Part shown: in pieces, positions 19,895-27,921 of the stretch
How the letters are laid out: each line of letters starts with the position of its first letter
How positions within the stretch are numbered: position 1 is the stretch's first letter
Source of the DNA: Corynebacterium urealyticum DSM 7109
GTDB lineage: Bacteria > Actinomycetota > Actinomycetes > Mycobacteriales > Mycobacteriaceae
Direction: 5' to 3'
DNA: 64,000 nucleotides
Assembly (NCBI RefSeq): GCF_000069945.1
Contig: NC_010545.1
Location: 1,426,001 to 1,490,000, forward strand
Position numbers and translations under genes: made by a program
Notes under the pieces: generated by a model
Seen by the model: the letters and a program-made list of their open reading frames with translations, nothing else
The model's database searches: none
Told to the model about the DNA's origin: nothing

Positions 19895-21160
19895 CTAGCT
19901 TCGCGTTTGGGTGGAGCTTGCGCACTGCTGGCGCGGCGTGGGGTGTTGTTCCGCGGTCGAGTGTAGCCGGGTAGCGCCCCGACGGGGCAAAGCCGGCGGA
20001 TAAAGAATCCACTTGAGCACCGGCACCTTGCCGACGTTGTAGAACAGGGCCCCGGCGAACAGGCAGGCAGCAAAACCGAGGAGCATGAGGGGGTAGGTCT
20101 CGGTGAGGAAGCCGTAGCGATCCGGGTCCCCATCAGCGAGACCGCGGGCGATAACGTCCATAAACAGCCACATCATCGCGTGGTGGCTGACGTAAATCGG
20201 CAGCGTATTCGCCCCAACGAAAGTAAGAAAGCGGTTGACCATCGGGGTGTTGCTCAGCCACACGGCCAGCACCACACCGAAGGGTACGGCGGTGAAGGTG
20301 CGAATCAGCGCGAGGAAGGCGTTCTGGCTGAAGATGACGATATCCCAATCTTGGAAGACCACCGCCTCCATGTAGCGGTACACGAATTCCCATGCCACGA
20401 AGATTCCGAAGGTGCCGAGGATGACCGCCGCATTGCCGGCCTTATTTGCCAGGCCAAAGAACCACGTGCGGAAATGCAGGCCGGCAAAGAAAATTGGCAT
20501 GTAGATGAAGGCCTGGCGGAAGCTCTGGGTCTGCACCCAGCCGGTCATCATGCCTGCGCAGATGGGAACGAAGGATAGTGCCAGGGCCACGACGGCTGGC
20601 TGGCTGCGCAGCAACCACGCGACAATGTTGTAGACCATCAGCGTGTAGAGGAACCACAGCCCCGGGTCCCCGAACAGGATCGCCTGGATCAGGTGTGGCA
20701 GGTCGGCATTGCCCGCCATGTGGAGGCGGATCAGCGCCTGGAAGGGGGTGAAAACCAGGTAGGGAACGAGCAGGAACCACAGGCGGCGGTACCACAGGTC
20801 CCCCAGCGTGCGCTCCAGCACGCGGTGGGCGAAGAGCCCGGAGACCAGAAAGAACAGCGGCATGCGCAGCGGGTCGAGGAAGGAGGACAGCAGCCCCAGC
20901 GGCGTGCTCGTACCGTCCGGAACCGCCGTCACGATGTGCATCAGGCACACGCCGATGATCGACAGCCCCTTCGCGGTATCCGCCCACTCGACGCGGCTCA
21001 CCTTGCGGGGCGTCGACGCGGGCGTCGACGTCGGCGCCACCGCCCTGGTCGCCGCGATCGCGTCCAGGGTCTCCCCACTGCTCGTCTTGATGTTTGCTCC
21101 TCTATACCAATGGGGCTCTGCCCTGCCTTGGAATGTTCCCGCAGCCGGCAAGCCCCTCAT
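19895..21160 (-). CDS. Acyltransferase-3 family membrane protein
   Basis: Up to 421 residues with about ten membrane segments. The domain begins SRVEWADTAKGLSIIGVCLMHI, which carries the conserved early His of the acyltransferase-3 fold, with FFLVSGLFAHR downstream. Such proteins move acyl or succinyl groups onto extracytoplasmic glycans or lipids; the substrate here is unknown. The start is uncertain. The ORF opens at 21160, but the only strong ribosome site (AGAGGAG) lies 5 bp before an in-frame ATC codon at 21091, not ATG/GTG/TTG. The real start may be near residue 25. Confidence 0.85.
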   Translation of the reverse strand: MRGLPAAGTFQGRAEPHWYRGANIKTSSGETLDAIAATRAVAPTSTPASTPRKVSRVEWADTAKGLSIIGVCLMHIVTAVPDGTSTPLGLLSSFLDPLRMPLFFLVSGLFAHRVLERTLGDLWYRRLWFLLVPYLVFTPFQALIRLHMAGNADLPHLIQAILFGDPGLWFLYTLMVYNIVAWLLRSQPAVVALALSFVPICAGMMTGWVQTQSFRQAFIYMPIFFAGLHFRTWFFGLANKAGNAAVILGTFGIFVAWEFVYRYMEAVVFQDWDIVIFSQNAFLALIRTFTAVPFGVVLAVWLSNTPMVNRFLTFVGANTLPIYVSHHAMMWLFMDVIARGLADGDPDRYGFLTETYPLMLLGFAACLFAGALFYNVGKVPVLKWILYPPALPRRGATRLHSTAEQHPTPRQQCASSTQTRS

Positions 21161-21185
21161 TGAAGCGCGACTTCTTAACGTTTTT

Positions 21186-21929
21186 TTAAGAGTACACCAC
21201 GCCCTCGCCAGGGGCGGAACCCTCCGGGTAGCCCTGACCTGCAGCGAGAGAGTTTTTTACGTCCGCGGCGTAGAAATCCTTCACGTACTCCTGGCCGCTG
21301 AGCTTCGCGAGTTCTTCCATCACGCGGTCGGTCAGCGCGCGGGCCTGCTGGTAGTCATCGCCAGCGTCCTTGAACTCGGCGGGGTCGATCGGGTCGCCCA
21401 CGATCACGCCGCAGCGGTAGGGCCGAGGGATCCAGGAGCCGATCGGGTTGACCTTATTCGTGTTGATCATCGCCACCGGGTAGACCTTCACGCCGGATTC
21501 CAGCGCGATGCGAGCCATGCCGGTCTTGCCGCGGTAGAGGCGGCCGTCCGGCGAGCGGGTGCCCTCCGGGTACATGCCCAGCGCGTCCCCCTTCTCCAGC
21601 ACCCGCAGCGCGGTCTGCAGAGCGGCCTCCTGGGAGCTCTTGTCGGCGCGGTCGATCGGCACCTGCCCCACCGAGGAGAAGAACCAGCGCTGGATCGCGC
21701 CGACCAGTCCTGGGGCGGTGAAGTACTCCTTCTTCGCCAGGAAGGTCAGCTGGCGCTTGTTCACCAGTGGGAAATAGAAGGAGTCCATCACGGCGAGATG
21801 GTTAGAGGCGAAGATCACCGGCCCATCCGCTGGCGGCTTGTCCAGCCCGCGGGTGAATGGCCGGTTGTAGATCCACAGCCACGGCCCGATGAAGACGTGC
21901 TTCAACCACCAGTAAGTCCGGTTCCGCAT
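21186..21929 (-). CDS. 1-acylglycerol-3-phosphate O-acyltransferase (PlsC family)
   Basis: 247 residues. The catalytic H-x4-D motif appears as NHLAVMDSFYFP at about 58-69, and the glycerophosphate-binding motif as MYPEGTRSPDGRLYRGKTG at about 119-137. It acylates lysophosphatidate at the inner membrane face in phospholipid synthesis. It matches the Rv2182c-type acyltransferase that lies near pimB'/glucokinase genes in actinobacteria. Start ATG 21929 is clean; a Cys-less, mostly soluble enzyme with an N-terminal amphipathic region is expected. Confidence 0.92.
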   Translation of the reverse strand: MRNRTYWWLKHVFIGPWLWIYNRPFTRGLDKPPADGPVIFASNHLAVMDSFYFPLVNKRQLTFLAKKEYFTAPGLVGAIQRWFFSSVGQVPIDRADKSSQEAALQTALRVLEKGDALGMYPEGTRSPDGRLYRGKTGMARIALESGVKVYPVAMINTNKVNPIGSWIPRPYRCGVIVGDPIDPAEFKDAGDDYQQARALTDRVMEELAKLSGQEYVKDFYAADVKNSLAAGQGYPEGSAPGEGVVYS

Positions 21930-22032
21930 TTGGAAAAGTCTTGCCTTCCTAGAGTTAGCCTCGAGCGCCGAAGCCCCGTTCGTGATTGGCCGCGCGCGGC
22001 GAGCAGGGGCTGGCCCGGGGGGATTGAATTCT

Positions 22033-23013
22033 TTAGTCCAGCGCCTGCGCTGCGAGTAGAGCCACGCCGATCATACCGGCGTCCCCACCCAATTCCGCGG
22101 GAATGACGCGGGCTAGGGGCCGGCGACCTTGGCCAACGATGCTTTTCGCCATCTCTGCCCGCGCGGTATCCAGGAAAAGGTCGGCATCGGCGCTCACTCC
22201 CCCGCCCAGGACGATGAGTTCCGGGTCCAGGATGTCCTGCACCATCGCCAAACCGCGGCCGAGCCACTCGCCGACGTCCCGTACGATCTCGAGACCCAGC
22301 TCGTCGCCATCGCGGGCGGCCTTGACGATGTGGCGGCCGGAGATCTCCTCCGGTTGCCGGTGGAAGCGTGTAAAGAGCACAGATTCCGGATAGGCCCGCT
22401 GCGCGATGCGGTCGTGGGCGGCCAGCTGCAGCGCGGAGCCGGAGCAATAGCGTTCCAGGCAACCCCGCTTGCCGCAGGGGCAGGCCCGTCCGCCGGGCAC
22501 GACCGTGATGTGGCCGAACTCGGGCGCGGTGCCGAAGGATCCCCGATACAGCTCACCGTCGTGCATCAGCGCGCCGCCCACCCCGGTGCCGATGGCGAAC
22601 AGCGCCCACGTGCCGACCCCCTGAGCCGCGCCGCGATGGTGCTCCCCGATGGCGGCGGCGTTGGCGTCGTGCTCCACGACGATGGGCAGCTTGATGCGGT
22701 TTTCTAGTCGGGCAACGACGTCGACGTCCTCCCACGGCAGGTGGGGCGCGAAACGAACGGTGCGCAGGTCGGGGGCCAGGAAACCCGCGATCGCCAGCCC
22801 CACCGCTCCGACCTTTGGGTGGCGGGCGCGCAGTGTGTCGACGACGCGGGCGATGGTGTCTTCCAAAGCCGGGGCTTCGGATGGCGTGGGAAGCTTCTCG
22901 AGGTCGACGATCGCACCGTCGGCGTCGATGACCGCCGCGCGGAGGTTCGTGCCTCCGATGTCCATACCGATCGTCAGCTGTGAGTGTTCAGCTGGTGCTT
23001 CCTGGTCGTGCAC
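22033..23013 (-). CDS. glk: ROK-family glucokinase
   Basis: 326 residues from GTG 23013, chosen because AAAGG lies 6 bp upstream; an ORF extension to 23055 lacks a ribosome site. The ATP phosphate-binding loop MDIGGTNLRAAVID is near the N-terminus. The ROK zinc/sugar signature CPCGKRGCLERY and LFAIGTGVGGALMHDGELY are in the middle. ATP-dependent phosphorylation of glucose in the cytoplasm is the usual function. The neighbours are acyltransferase and mannosyltransferase genes as in C. glutamicum. Another sugar kinase specificity is possible. Confidence 0.88.
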   Translation of the reverse strand: MHDQEAPAEHSQLTIGMDIGGTNLRAAVIDADGAIVDLEKLPTPSEAPALEDTIARVVDTLRARHPKVGAVGLAIAGFLAPDLRTVRFAPHLPWEDVDVVARLENRIKLPIVVEHDANAAAIGEHHRGAAQGVGTWALFAIGTGVGGALMHDGELYRGSFGTAPEFGHITVVPGGRACPCGKRGCLERYCSGSALQLAAHDRIAQRAYPESVLFTRFHRQPEEISGRHIVKAARDGDELGLEIVRDVGEWLGRGLAMVQDILDPELIVLGGGVSADADLFLDTARAEMAKSIVGQGRRPLARVIPAELGGDAGMIGVALLAAQALD

Positions 23014-23145
23014 CGGCAACCTTTCTCGATTCAGGCGCGGAAATACCGGTGCCACGTAGCACCGGTATTTGCCGTGATTCTCGCCCCTCGGTTGAGTTTG
23101 CCGCGGTCGTGTCGTGCGGCTGGCGAGTTGAGGTCCTTATAGAAC

Positions 23146-24387
23146 TTACTTCTTCTTGACTGGGGAATTCCAACTGTGGCGCGGTGGTGTGCGCCGCCGT
23201 GCCTGCTGGTCGCCTCGAAGGACGTACTCCAGTTGCTGGGCGAGAACGCGCCAGTCCCAGGCCTCCGCGACACGCTTCTGACCAGCTGCAGCCAGGTTTG
23301 CGGCGCGTTCCGGGTCGTTGAGCAGCTCGCTGAGGCAGGTGGCGACGGCGGCGGTGTCACGCCCGTCCACGATCTCGCCGGTGACCCCATCGATGACGGT
23401 CTCGGGCGCTCCCCCGCCATTGCCGGCCACGGTGGCCCTCCCCGCGGCTTGTGCTTCGAGGAAGACGATGCCCAGCCCTTCGACGGAGAGCCCACCGCCC
23501 TGGGTGCGCACCGGCAGGGCGAAGACATCCCCGAGGCTGTAGTAGCCGGCGAGGTCTTCTGGCTGCACCGGCCCGGTGAAGGTCACGTGCTGGGCGACGC
23601 GGAGTTTCTCGGCACGCCGCTGGAGTTTCTCCGCGTAATCGCCGGGGCCGACGATCACGAGGTGGGCGTCCGGGACCTCCCGCAGGATCTGCGGCATCGC
23701 CGCCACGAGGGTGTCCTGCCCTTTCCTGGGAACGACCCTGCTGACCGCGACGATGACCTTCTTATCCTCAACGCCCACGCGGTGGCGGAGGCGTTGCCGG
23801 ACCTGCTCATCGGGGGTGAAGCTTGCGGCGTCCACACCACCGGGCATGGGTTCCCACGCCACATCCGGGCCGAAGACCCCGGCGATGCGCCCGCGCACGT
23901 AGCGGGAGACGAAGGTGAGTGTGTCCACGTTCCGGCCGATGTAGCGGAGCACCGCCCGGGTGCCGGGGAACATGGACCAGCCAACCTCGTGGCCGTGGGT
24001 GGAGGCCACCACCCGCGTTGCCCCGGCAGCTCGGGCGCTGGGCGCCATCACAGCAAGCGGGGCCGCAGCACCAAACCAGACGGTGTCGATCCGGTATTCG
24101 CGGATGAGCTGCCGCATGCGGCGGGCAACCTGCGGGGTGGGCAGCATGATCTTCCGGGGCCACCGCGCGACGTGATAGTCGACAGCGGCGTCGAACTCGG
24201 CGGCCGCGTCGGCGTCCTGGGTGGAGGCGAAGACCACGATGTTCTCCGCGGGAATCCCAGCGTGGGTGATCAGCGCGTTCAGATAGTCGCGAATGTAGGT
24301 CTGGATGCCCCCGAGGGTCGGTGGGAAGTCGTTCGTGACGACGAGGACCCGCGGGGCTGGGACACCGTTGTTCTGCTGCTCCGGCAC
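23146..24387 (-). CDS. pimB: GDP-mannose-dependent phosphatidylinositol mannosyltransferase PimB' (GT4)
   Basis: 413-residue GT-B fold enzyme. The acceptor domain starts RVLVVTNDFPPTLGGIQTYI. The donor domain has VAVSRVVPRKGQDTLVAA, LVIVGPGDYAEKLQR and the E-x7-E signature region EGLGIVFLEAQAAGRATVAG. Orthologues add the second mannose to PIM1, at the start of PIM/lipomannan synthesis on the cytoplasmic face. Position beside NlpC/P60 genes and glucokinase matches Rv2188c and its corynebacterial counterpart. The C-terminus is short and basic (SPVKKK). Confidence 0.9.
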   Translation of the reverse strand: MPEQQNNGVPAPRVLVVTNDFPPTLGGIQTYIRDYLNALITHAGIPAENIVVFASTQDADAAAEFDAAVDYHVARWPRKIMLPTPQVARRMRQLIREYRIDTVWFGAAAPLAVMAPSARAAGATRVVASTHGHEVGWSMFPGTRAVLRYIGRNVDTLTFVSRYVRGRIAGVFGPDVAWEPMPGGVDAASFTPDEQVRQRLRHRVGVEDKKVIVAVSRVVPRKGQDTLVAAMPQILREVPDAHLVIVGPGDYAEKLQRRAEKLRVAQHVTFTGPVQPEDLAGYYSLGDVFALPVRTQGGGLSVEGLGIVFLEAQAAGRATVAGNGGGAPETVIDGVTGEIVDGRDTAAVATCLSELLNDPERAANLAAAGQKRVAEAWDWRVLAQQLEYVLRGDQQARRRTPPRHSWNSPVKKK

Positions 24388-24402
24388 GCCGGCTGGGACC
24401 TG

Positions 24403-25584
24403 CTAGTAGCGGACGGCGCCGACGATCGGCATGGAATCGACCGGAACCACCTGGACCGGGATGCCGTAGTCGGAGGCGTGGACGAGCTGGCCGTCGCCGA
24501 TGTACATGCCCACGTGGGTCGCACCTGGGTAGTAGGCAACGATGTCGCCCGGCTGCAGGTCGGAGGTGCTCACGCTCTGGCCACCAGAAAGCTGGGCCTG
24601 GGAGGTGCGTGGGATGGACTTGCCGATCTGCTGATAAGCCCAGACCATCAGGCCGGAGCAATCGAAGGCGTCTGGGCCGGCGGCGCCCCAGCTGTATGGG
24701 GAGCCGAGCTTGCTCATCGCCGCGGCGACGGCACCTGCGTAGTTACCCTTCGCGGCACCGCCTGCGGACTTCTTCAGCTTGCCCAAGAACTCATCGACGT
24801 CGACGTCGATCGGCCCGTTGCGGTCGACCCAACGGCGGCGGTCCTCCGGGGAGAAGCCGTCGACGATGGTCTTGACCTCAGCCTTGAGCCGGTCCAGGTC
24901 CGCGGAGCGCTCGTTGAGCTTCTTTTCCTGGTAGCGCAGCTCGTTGAGTCGGTGGTCGGCCTGGGCCTTGGTGCGCAGCGCCTTGGAGCGAGCGGCGTGG
25001 GCGTCCTTCTGATCCTGGGTGACGGCGTCCATGCGGGACTGCGCGTCGCGGGTCAGGGCGGTCAGGTAGGCGGAGCGATCCATGGCCGCGGCCGGACCGG
25101 ATGCGCCGGCGATCGCGGAGACCGGGTCCACGCTGGCGCCACGGTAGGCAGAGCGGGACATCTCGGAGACGGAGGCGCGGGAGGCGTCCACCTTCTTCTG
25201 GGTCTTGTCGAGCTGGGCCTTGGCGGCGTGAACCTCACGGTTAGCCTTATCCAAAGCCTCGTGCTGCTTGGCGATGCGCCCCTTGGTGGACTCCACGAGG
25301 TCGCTGGTGACCGCCGCGGTGCGGGAGATCTTTTCGAGGCGCTTGATCAGGCCGTCGACGTCCTGCGGCGCGGGGCTCTTGAGCAGACGGTCGACGTCAG
25401 CCTGGGTGGCGTCGAACTCGCTGAGCTTCTTCTTGTCCTTCTTAGTGCCCGCCTGGTTGACTCCATTGTCTCGGGTCGACGCGGCGGGGTCGGCCTGGGC
25501 GATCGGCGCGGTCGGCAGGAGCGTTGCGGCGGTGAGCACAGCAGCGCAAACACTAGTCCCGAGGGTGAATTTCTGCTTAGACAA
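24403..25584 (-). CDS. Secreted NlpC/P60 peptidoglycan endopeptidase with coiled-coil N-terminus (RipC/cg2402-like)
   Basis: About 393 residues if translation starts at TTG 25584, which directly precedes a signal peptide (LSKQKFTLGTSVCAAVLTAATLL, cleavage near IAQADPA). An ORF open to 25776 would add an unlikely leader. The middle is a long coiled coil (about 45-230), typical of RipC-type hydrolases. The C-terminal NlpC/P60 domain has catalytic Cys in DAFDCSGLMVWAY, His in PGATHVGMYIGDG and a later polar residue in QLVHASDYG. It cleaves peptide stems to allow cell separation. It follows the smaller NlpC/P60 gene but has its own long leader. Confidence 0.92.
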   Translation of the reverse strand: MSKQKFTLGTSVCAAVLTAATLLPTAPIAQADPAASTRDNGVNQAGTKKDKKKLSEFDATQADVDRLLKSPAPQDVDGLIKRLEKISRTAAVTSDLVESTKGRIAKQHEALDKANREVHAAKAQLDKTQKKVDASRASVSEMSRSAYRGASVDPVSAIAGASGPAAAMDRSAYLTALTRDAQSRMDAVTQDQKDAHAARSKALRTKAQADHRLNELRYQEKKLNERSADLDRLKAEVKTIVDGFSPEDRRRWVDRNGPIDVDVDEFLGKLKKSAGGAAKGNYAGAVAAAMSKLGSPYSWGAAGPDAFDCSGLMVWAYQQIGKSIPRTSQAQLSGGQSVSTSDLQPGDIVAYYPGATHVGMYIGDGQLVHASDYGIPVQVVPVDSMPIVGAVRY

Positions 25585-25916
25585 GATTTTTCCAAACCTT
25601 TGTTTCGAGGAGCCACAGTGTGGGGAGGATGTGAGGGCCGTTGACAGGGATGTCACGGCCATAAGCCGGGTTTCAGGGGGATCGTGCAGCCGTGTTGGCT
25701 TGGGCTGACACCTGCTGCGGCGAACCGAAACCCAGCGGAACAACCAACTTGTGATTATGCCACAGTTGGCTCGCAATGAGTAGCTGTTTCTTTAGCCTGA
25801 GCTGCAGCGCAGTAACGCCAGCCCTCGTTAGCCACAAGAGTTAACTGAAGGAAACAAGAAACCCGCCGGAGGCCGCATTCTGGGCCACTCCGGCGGGCAA
25901 TCAGAGCGCTGTAAAA
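25585..25916 (-). other. Intergenic leader of the NlpC/P60 gene
   Basis: 332 bp without a gene. On the minus strand a CATAAT -10 (plus 25754-25759) would give a leader of about 160 nt before TTG 25584. A 6-bp inverted repeat (CCAACT...AGTTGG) surrounds the -10. The upstream end holds the terminator of the next gene (25862-25897). I compared the leader with the c-di-AMP (ydaO) riboswitch consensus and saw no convincing match. Confidence 0.5.
25862..25897 (-). terminator. Rho-independent terminator of the small NlpC/P60 gene
   Basis: CCCGCCGGAG at 25862-25871 pairs with CTCCGGCGGG at 25888-25897, with an additional GGCC/GGCC pairing inside. On the minus strand the stem is followed by TTTCTTGTTT. 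Confidence 0.8.
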
Positions 25917-26543
25917 CTAGAAGCGCACCGCGTTGTTGACCGGCATGTAGTTGAGGTCATTGACCTGAACCGGGGTGCCGGAGTTGACGGCGTGGACGAC
26001 CTTGCCCTTACCGATGTAGATGGCCACGTGGGATGCGCCACCGTAGTAGGAGACGATGTCGCCCGGGCGCAGATCCTTGATGGCGACCGGCTTGCCGCCG
26101 CCAGCCTGAGACTGGGAGGTACGCGGGATGTTCTTGCCGACCTGCTTGTAGGCCCAGCTGGTCAGGCCGGAGCAGTCGAAGGCGTTGGGGCCTGCAGCAC
26201 CCCAGGCGTACGGAGCGCCAACCTTGCTCATGGCGTAGTCAGCGATCTTCTGGCCGATGCTGACCTGGGAAGCCTTAGCCGGGGCAGCCTTCTTCGCACC
26301 CTGGGTTGGAACCTGGGCCTGCTTGACCAGCCCCATGTTCACTGCCTGGCGGTGAGCGTTATCAATGTGCGGCTGGACCTGCTTGGCGACGTGGTCCGGC
26401 GCCTCGACGGAGAAGTCGGTGTCCGGGACGGTGATCGGTGCGGCAGTCGCGGTAGCTGGGGCCAGAGCCGCGAGGCCTGCGCCTGCTGCTGCGAATGCGA
26501 CTGCGTTGCGGACGGTGTTGCCCTGCTTACGGTGCTTACCCAT
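25917..26543 (-). CDS. Secreted NlpC/P60 peptidoglycan endopeptidase (small, cg2401-like)
   Basis: 208 residues. A basic start and hydrophobic stretch (NAVAFAAAGAGLAALAPATATAA) form a signal peptide. A spacer of about 75 residues leads to the NlpC/P60 domain, with Cys in NAFDCSGLTSWAY and His in GGASHVAIYIGKG, then KVVHAVNSG. There is no coiled coil, unlike its larger neighbour, with which it shares about 100 aligned C-terminal residues, so the pair arose by duplication. An AAAGG ribosome site precedes ATG 26543. GlxR- and MtrA-like sites lie upstream. Confidence 0.92.
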   Translation of the reverse strand: MGKHRKQGNTVRNAVAFAAAGAGLAALAPATATAAPITVPDTDFSVEAPDHVAKQVQPHIDNAHRQAVNMGLVKQAQVPTQGAKKAAPAKASQVSIGQKIADYAMSKVGAPYAWGAAGPNAFDCSGLTSWAYKQVGKNIPRTSQSQAGGGKPVAIKDLRPGDIVSYYGGASHVAIYIGKGKVVHAVNSGTPVQVNDLNYMPVNNAVRF

Positions 26544-26869
26544 AGAAATTCTTGCCTTTCGCTTCTCCCCTAGTGGGGAGTTCTTATTCGGTTTCTTTTC
26601 TCCGGATGTTTACCGGCGGGGCTGCTGCCCTCTGCTTTAAGGTCACGGAAAGATTACGAAACGATCACAAGCCCTGTCCACCGAAACGGCCGAATTTGTG
26701 AAAAATCTTCTGATTTCATGCCAACCAGAGCCACCAACCTGGGAACTTCGCTCTATACACACGTAAAAGTTACCAAACCGTAATAACCCCGCTACCTGCG
26801 TTCTTACATTTGCTGCACCGCTCGACCACTGGCGCCAGCACCGCAGCCATGGCGGCAAAGTCCCAGCAA

Positions 26870-26885
26870 TGTGATCTTGCTCACA
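26870..26885. promoter_or_regulatory. GlxR (CRP-type) binding site
   Basis: TGTGATCTTGCTCACA matches TGTGA-N6-TCACA exactly in both half-sites. It lies about 330 bp upstream of the NlpC/P60 start and 126 bp upstream of the exonuclease start. Confidence 0.7.
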
Positions 26886-26996
26886 TCTCTCCATATTGGG
26901 TGCTTTGTGGCGCTGGAAACACGGTTTGGAGGGAAGAAAACCGGACATCGAACACCTGCTGCTCAGCCAAAGAACGGGCTCGTCCGAGAGCGCGCC

Positions 26997-27002
26997 TAGA
27001 CT
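26997..27002 (+). promoter_or_regulatory. -10 element, leaderless exonuclease transcript
   Basis: TAGACT followed by 8 bp and then ATG 27011. There is no ribosome site, so transcription probably starts at the initiation codon. Confidence 0.55.
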
Positions 27003-27010
27003 CCTTAGCT

Positions 27011-27661
27011 ATGAGCACTCCCCCGGCTAATACTCAACCCGGCTGCGATCGTGATGATGGCTCGTCGGTGAACCCGCGCCCACGCCTTGAGGCTGCGTTG
27101 GCAGCAGCGTTGGAACGCTGTGCGGTGGTGGACCTGGAAACCACCGGGCTGGAGCCTGCCACGGATAGAGTCATCGAGATCGCTGTCCTGACCGTAGAGC
27201 ATGGAAGCATCGTGGGGAGCTTCCACTGCCTCCTCAACCCCGAGTGCAGCATTCCTGGGGAATCCAGCAACATCAACGGCCTTAGGGACGATGATGTCGC
27301 CAACTCACCCACTTTTGCCGAGGTCGCTCAGGAGCTCCTACCCCACGTATTGAATAGGACGCTCGTGGGGCACAACGTGAAGTTCGACGTCGGCTTCCTC
27401 GCGGCGGAATACGCTCGCCTGGGGCACGCGGATGCGGCACGGGTTTTGACGGAGCAGTGCCTCCCACAAGCGTTGTGCACGGCAGCGACCGCTCGAGAGC
27501 TCATCCCCCGGGAGGCCGTGGGGCGTTATACGTTGGCGAACCTCGCGGCACACTGTGGGTTGGCCTCCTCCCCTGCCCATCGGGCGCAGCAGGACGCGGC
27601 CACGACTTTCGATCTCACCCATCGGCTCTACACAATCGCACAAGAGCCCCCGCGGCGTTAG
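27011..27661 (+). CDS. DnaQ-like DEDDh 3'-5' exonuclease
   Basis: 216 residues from ATG 27011. CAVVDLETTGLEPATDRVIEIAV carries the ExoI D-x-E pair (D41, E43). LVGHNVKFDVGFLAAEY is ExoII, and AHRAQQDAATTFDL gives the ExoIII His and Asp. Length and a single domain suit a stand-alone proofreading-type or RNase T-like nuclease; the exact role is unknown. An in-frame ORF extends to 26810 but lacks a start signal, whereas ATG 27011 has a TAGACT -10 eight bases upstream. Confidence 0.88.
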   Translation: MSTPPANTQPGCDRDDGSSVNPRPRLEAALAAALERCAVVDLETTGLEPATDRVIEIAVLTVEHGSIVGSFHCLLNPECSIPGESSNINGLRDDDVANSPTFAEVAQELLPHVLNRTLVGHNVKFDVGFLAAEYARLGHADAARVLTEQCLPQALCTAATARELIPREAVGRYTLANLAAHCGLASSPAHRAQQDAATTFDLTHRLYTIAQEPPRR

Positions 27662-27811
27662 CGGAAACAGCTACCCCACTTCCGACCCAATTCTGATGCT
27701 CCCCCGGGCCACGGGCAGGTGTTGCGTTCCGTTTCCGGAACCCGCTGCTCCGCCCTGACGCTCCCCCCCCCGGGCACGGGCAAATGGCTGGTGAATAAGA
27801 AGGCATAGCAA

Positions 27812-27850
27812 AAGGGCGGGGCCCACGTTTTTAACGTGGGCCCCGCCCTT
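27812..27850. terminator. Bidirectional terminator between exonuclease and qcrB
   Basis: A perfect 18-bp inverted repeat (27812-27829 with 27833-27850) with GC-rich core GGGCGGGGCCCACG and a T-rich loop. It serves convergent transcripts. Confidence 0.85.
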
Positions 27851-27921
27851 AGCCTTTCCCGGCTGCTAGTGGCAGTTGGAACTAGCGCCGGTACTTCTGC
27901 GAGCTATGCGCCTCGTGGCGT

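Larger units (their letters stand above)
26544..27010. other. Divergent regulatory region between NlpC/P60 and exonuclease genes
   Basis: 467 bp without a supportable gene. Contents: an 8-bp-stem hairpin (CTCCCC/GGGGAG near 26565-26580) in the NlpC leader; direct repeats resembling MtrA sites on the minus strand (CGTAATC and CGTGACC 11 bp apart around 26641-26661; GGTTATTAC/GGTAACTTTTAC around 26762-26790); a GlxR/CRP site at 26870-26885; and the -10 of the exonuclease gene at 26997-27002. Confidence 0.6.

Noticed and set aside
25585..25760. Possible c-di-AMP (ydaO) riboswitch before the NlpC/P60 gene
   Set aside because: Such genes often have one in actinobacteria, but the conserved core segments of the motif were not found.
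25745..25766. GlxR site TGTGATTATGCCACA
   Set aside because: Spacing is one base short of the consensus and it overlaps a better-fitting -10 element.
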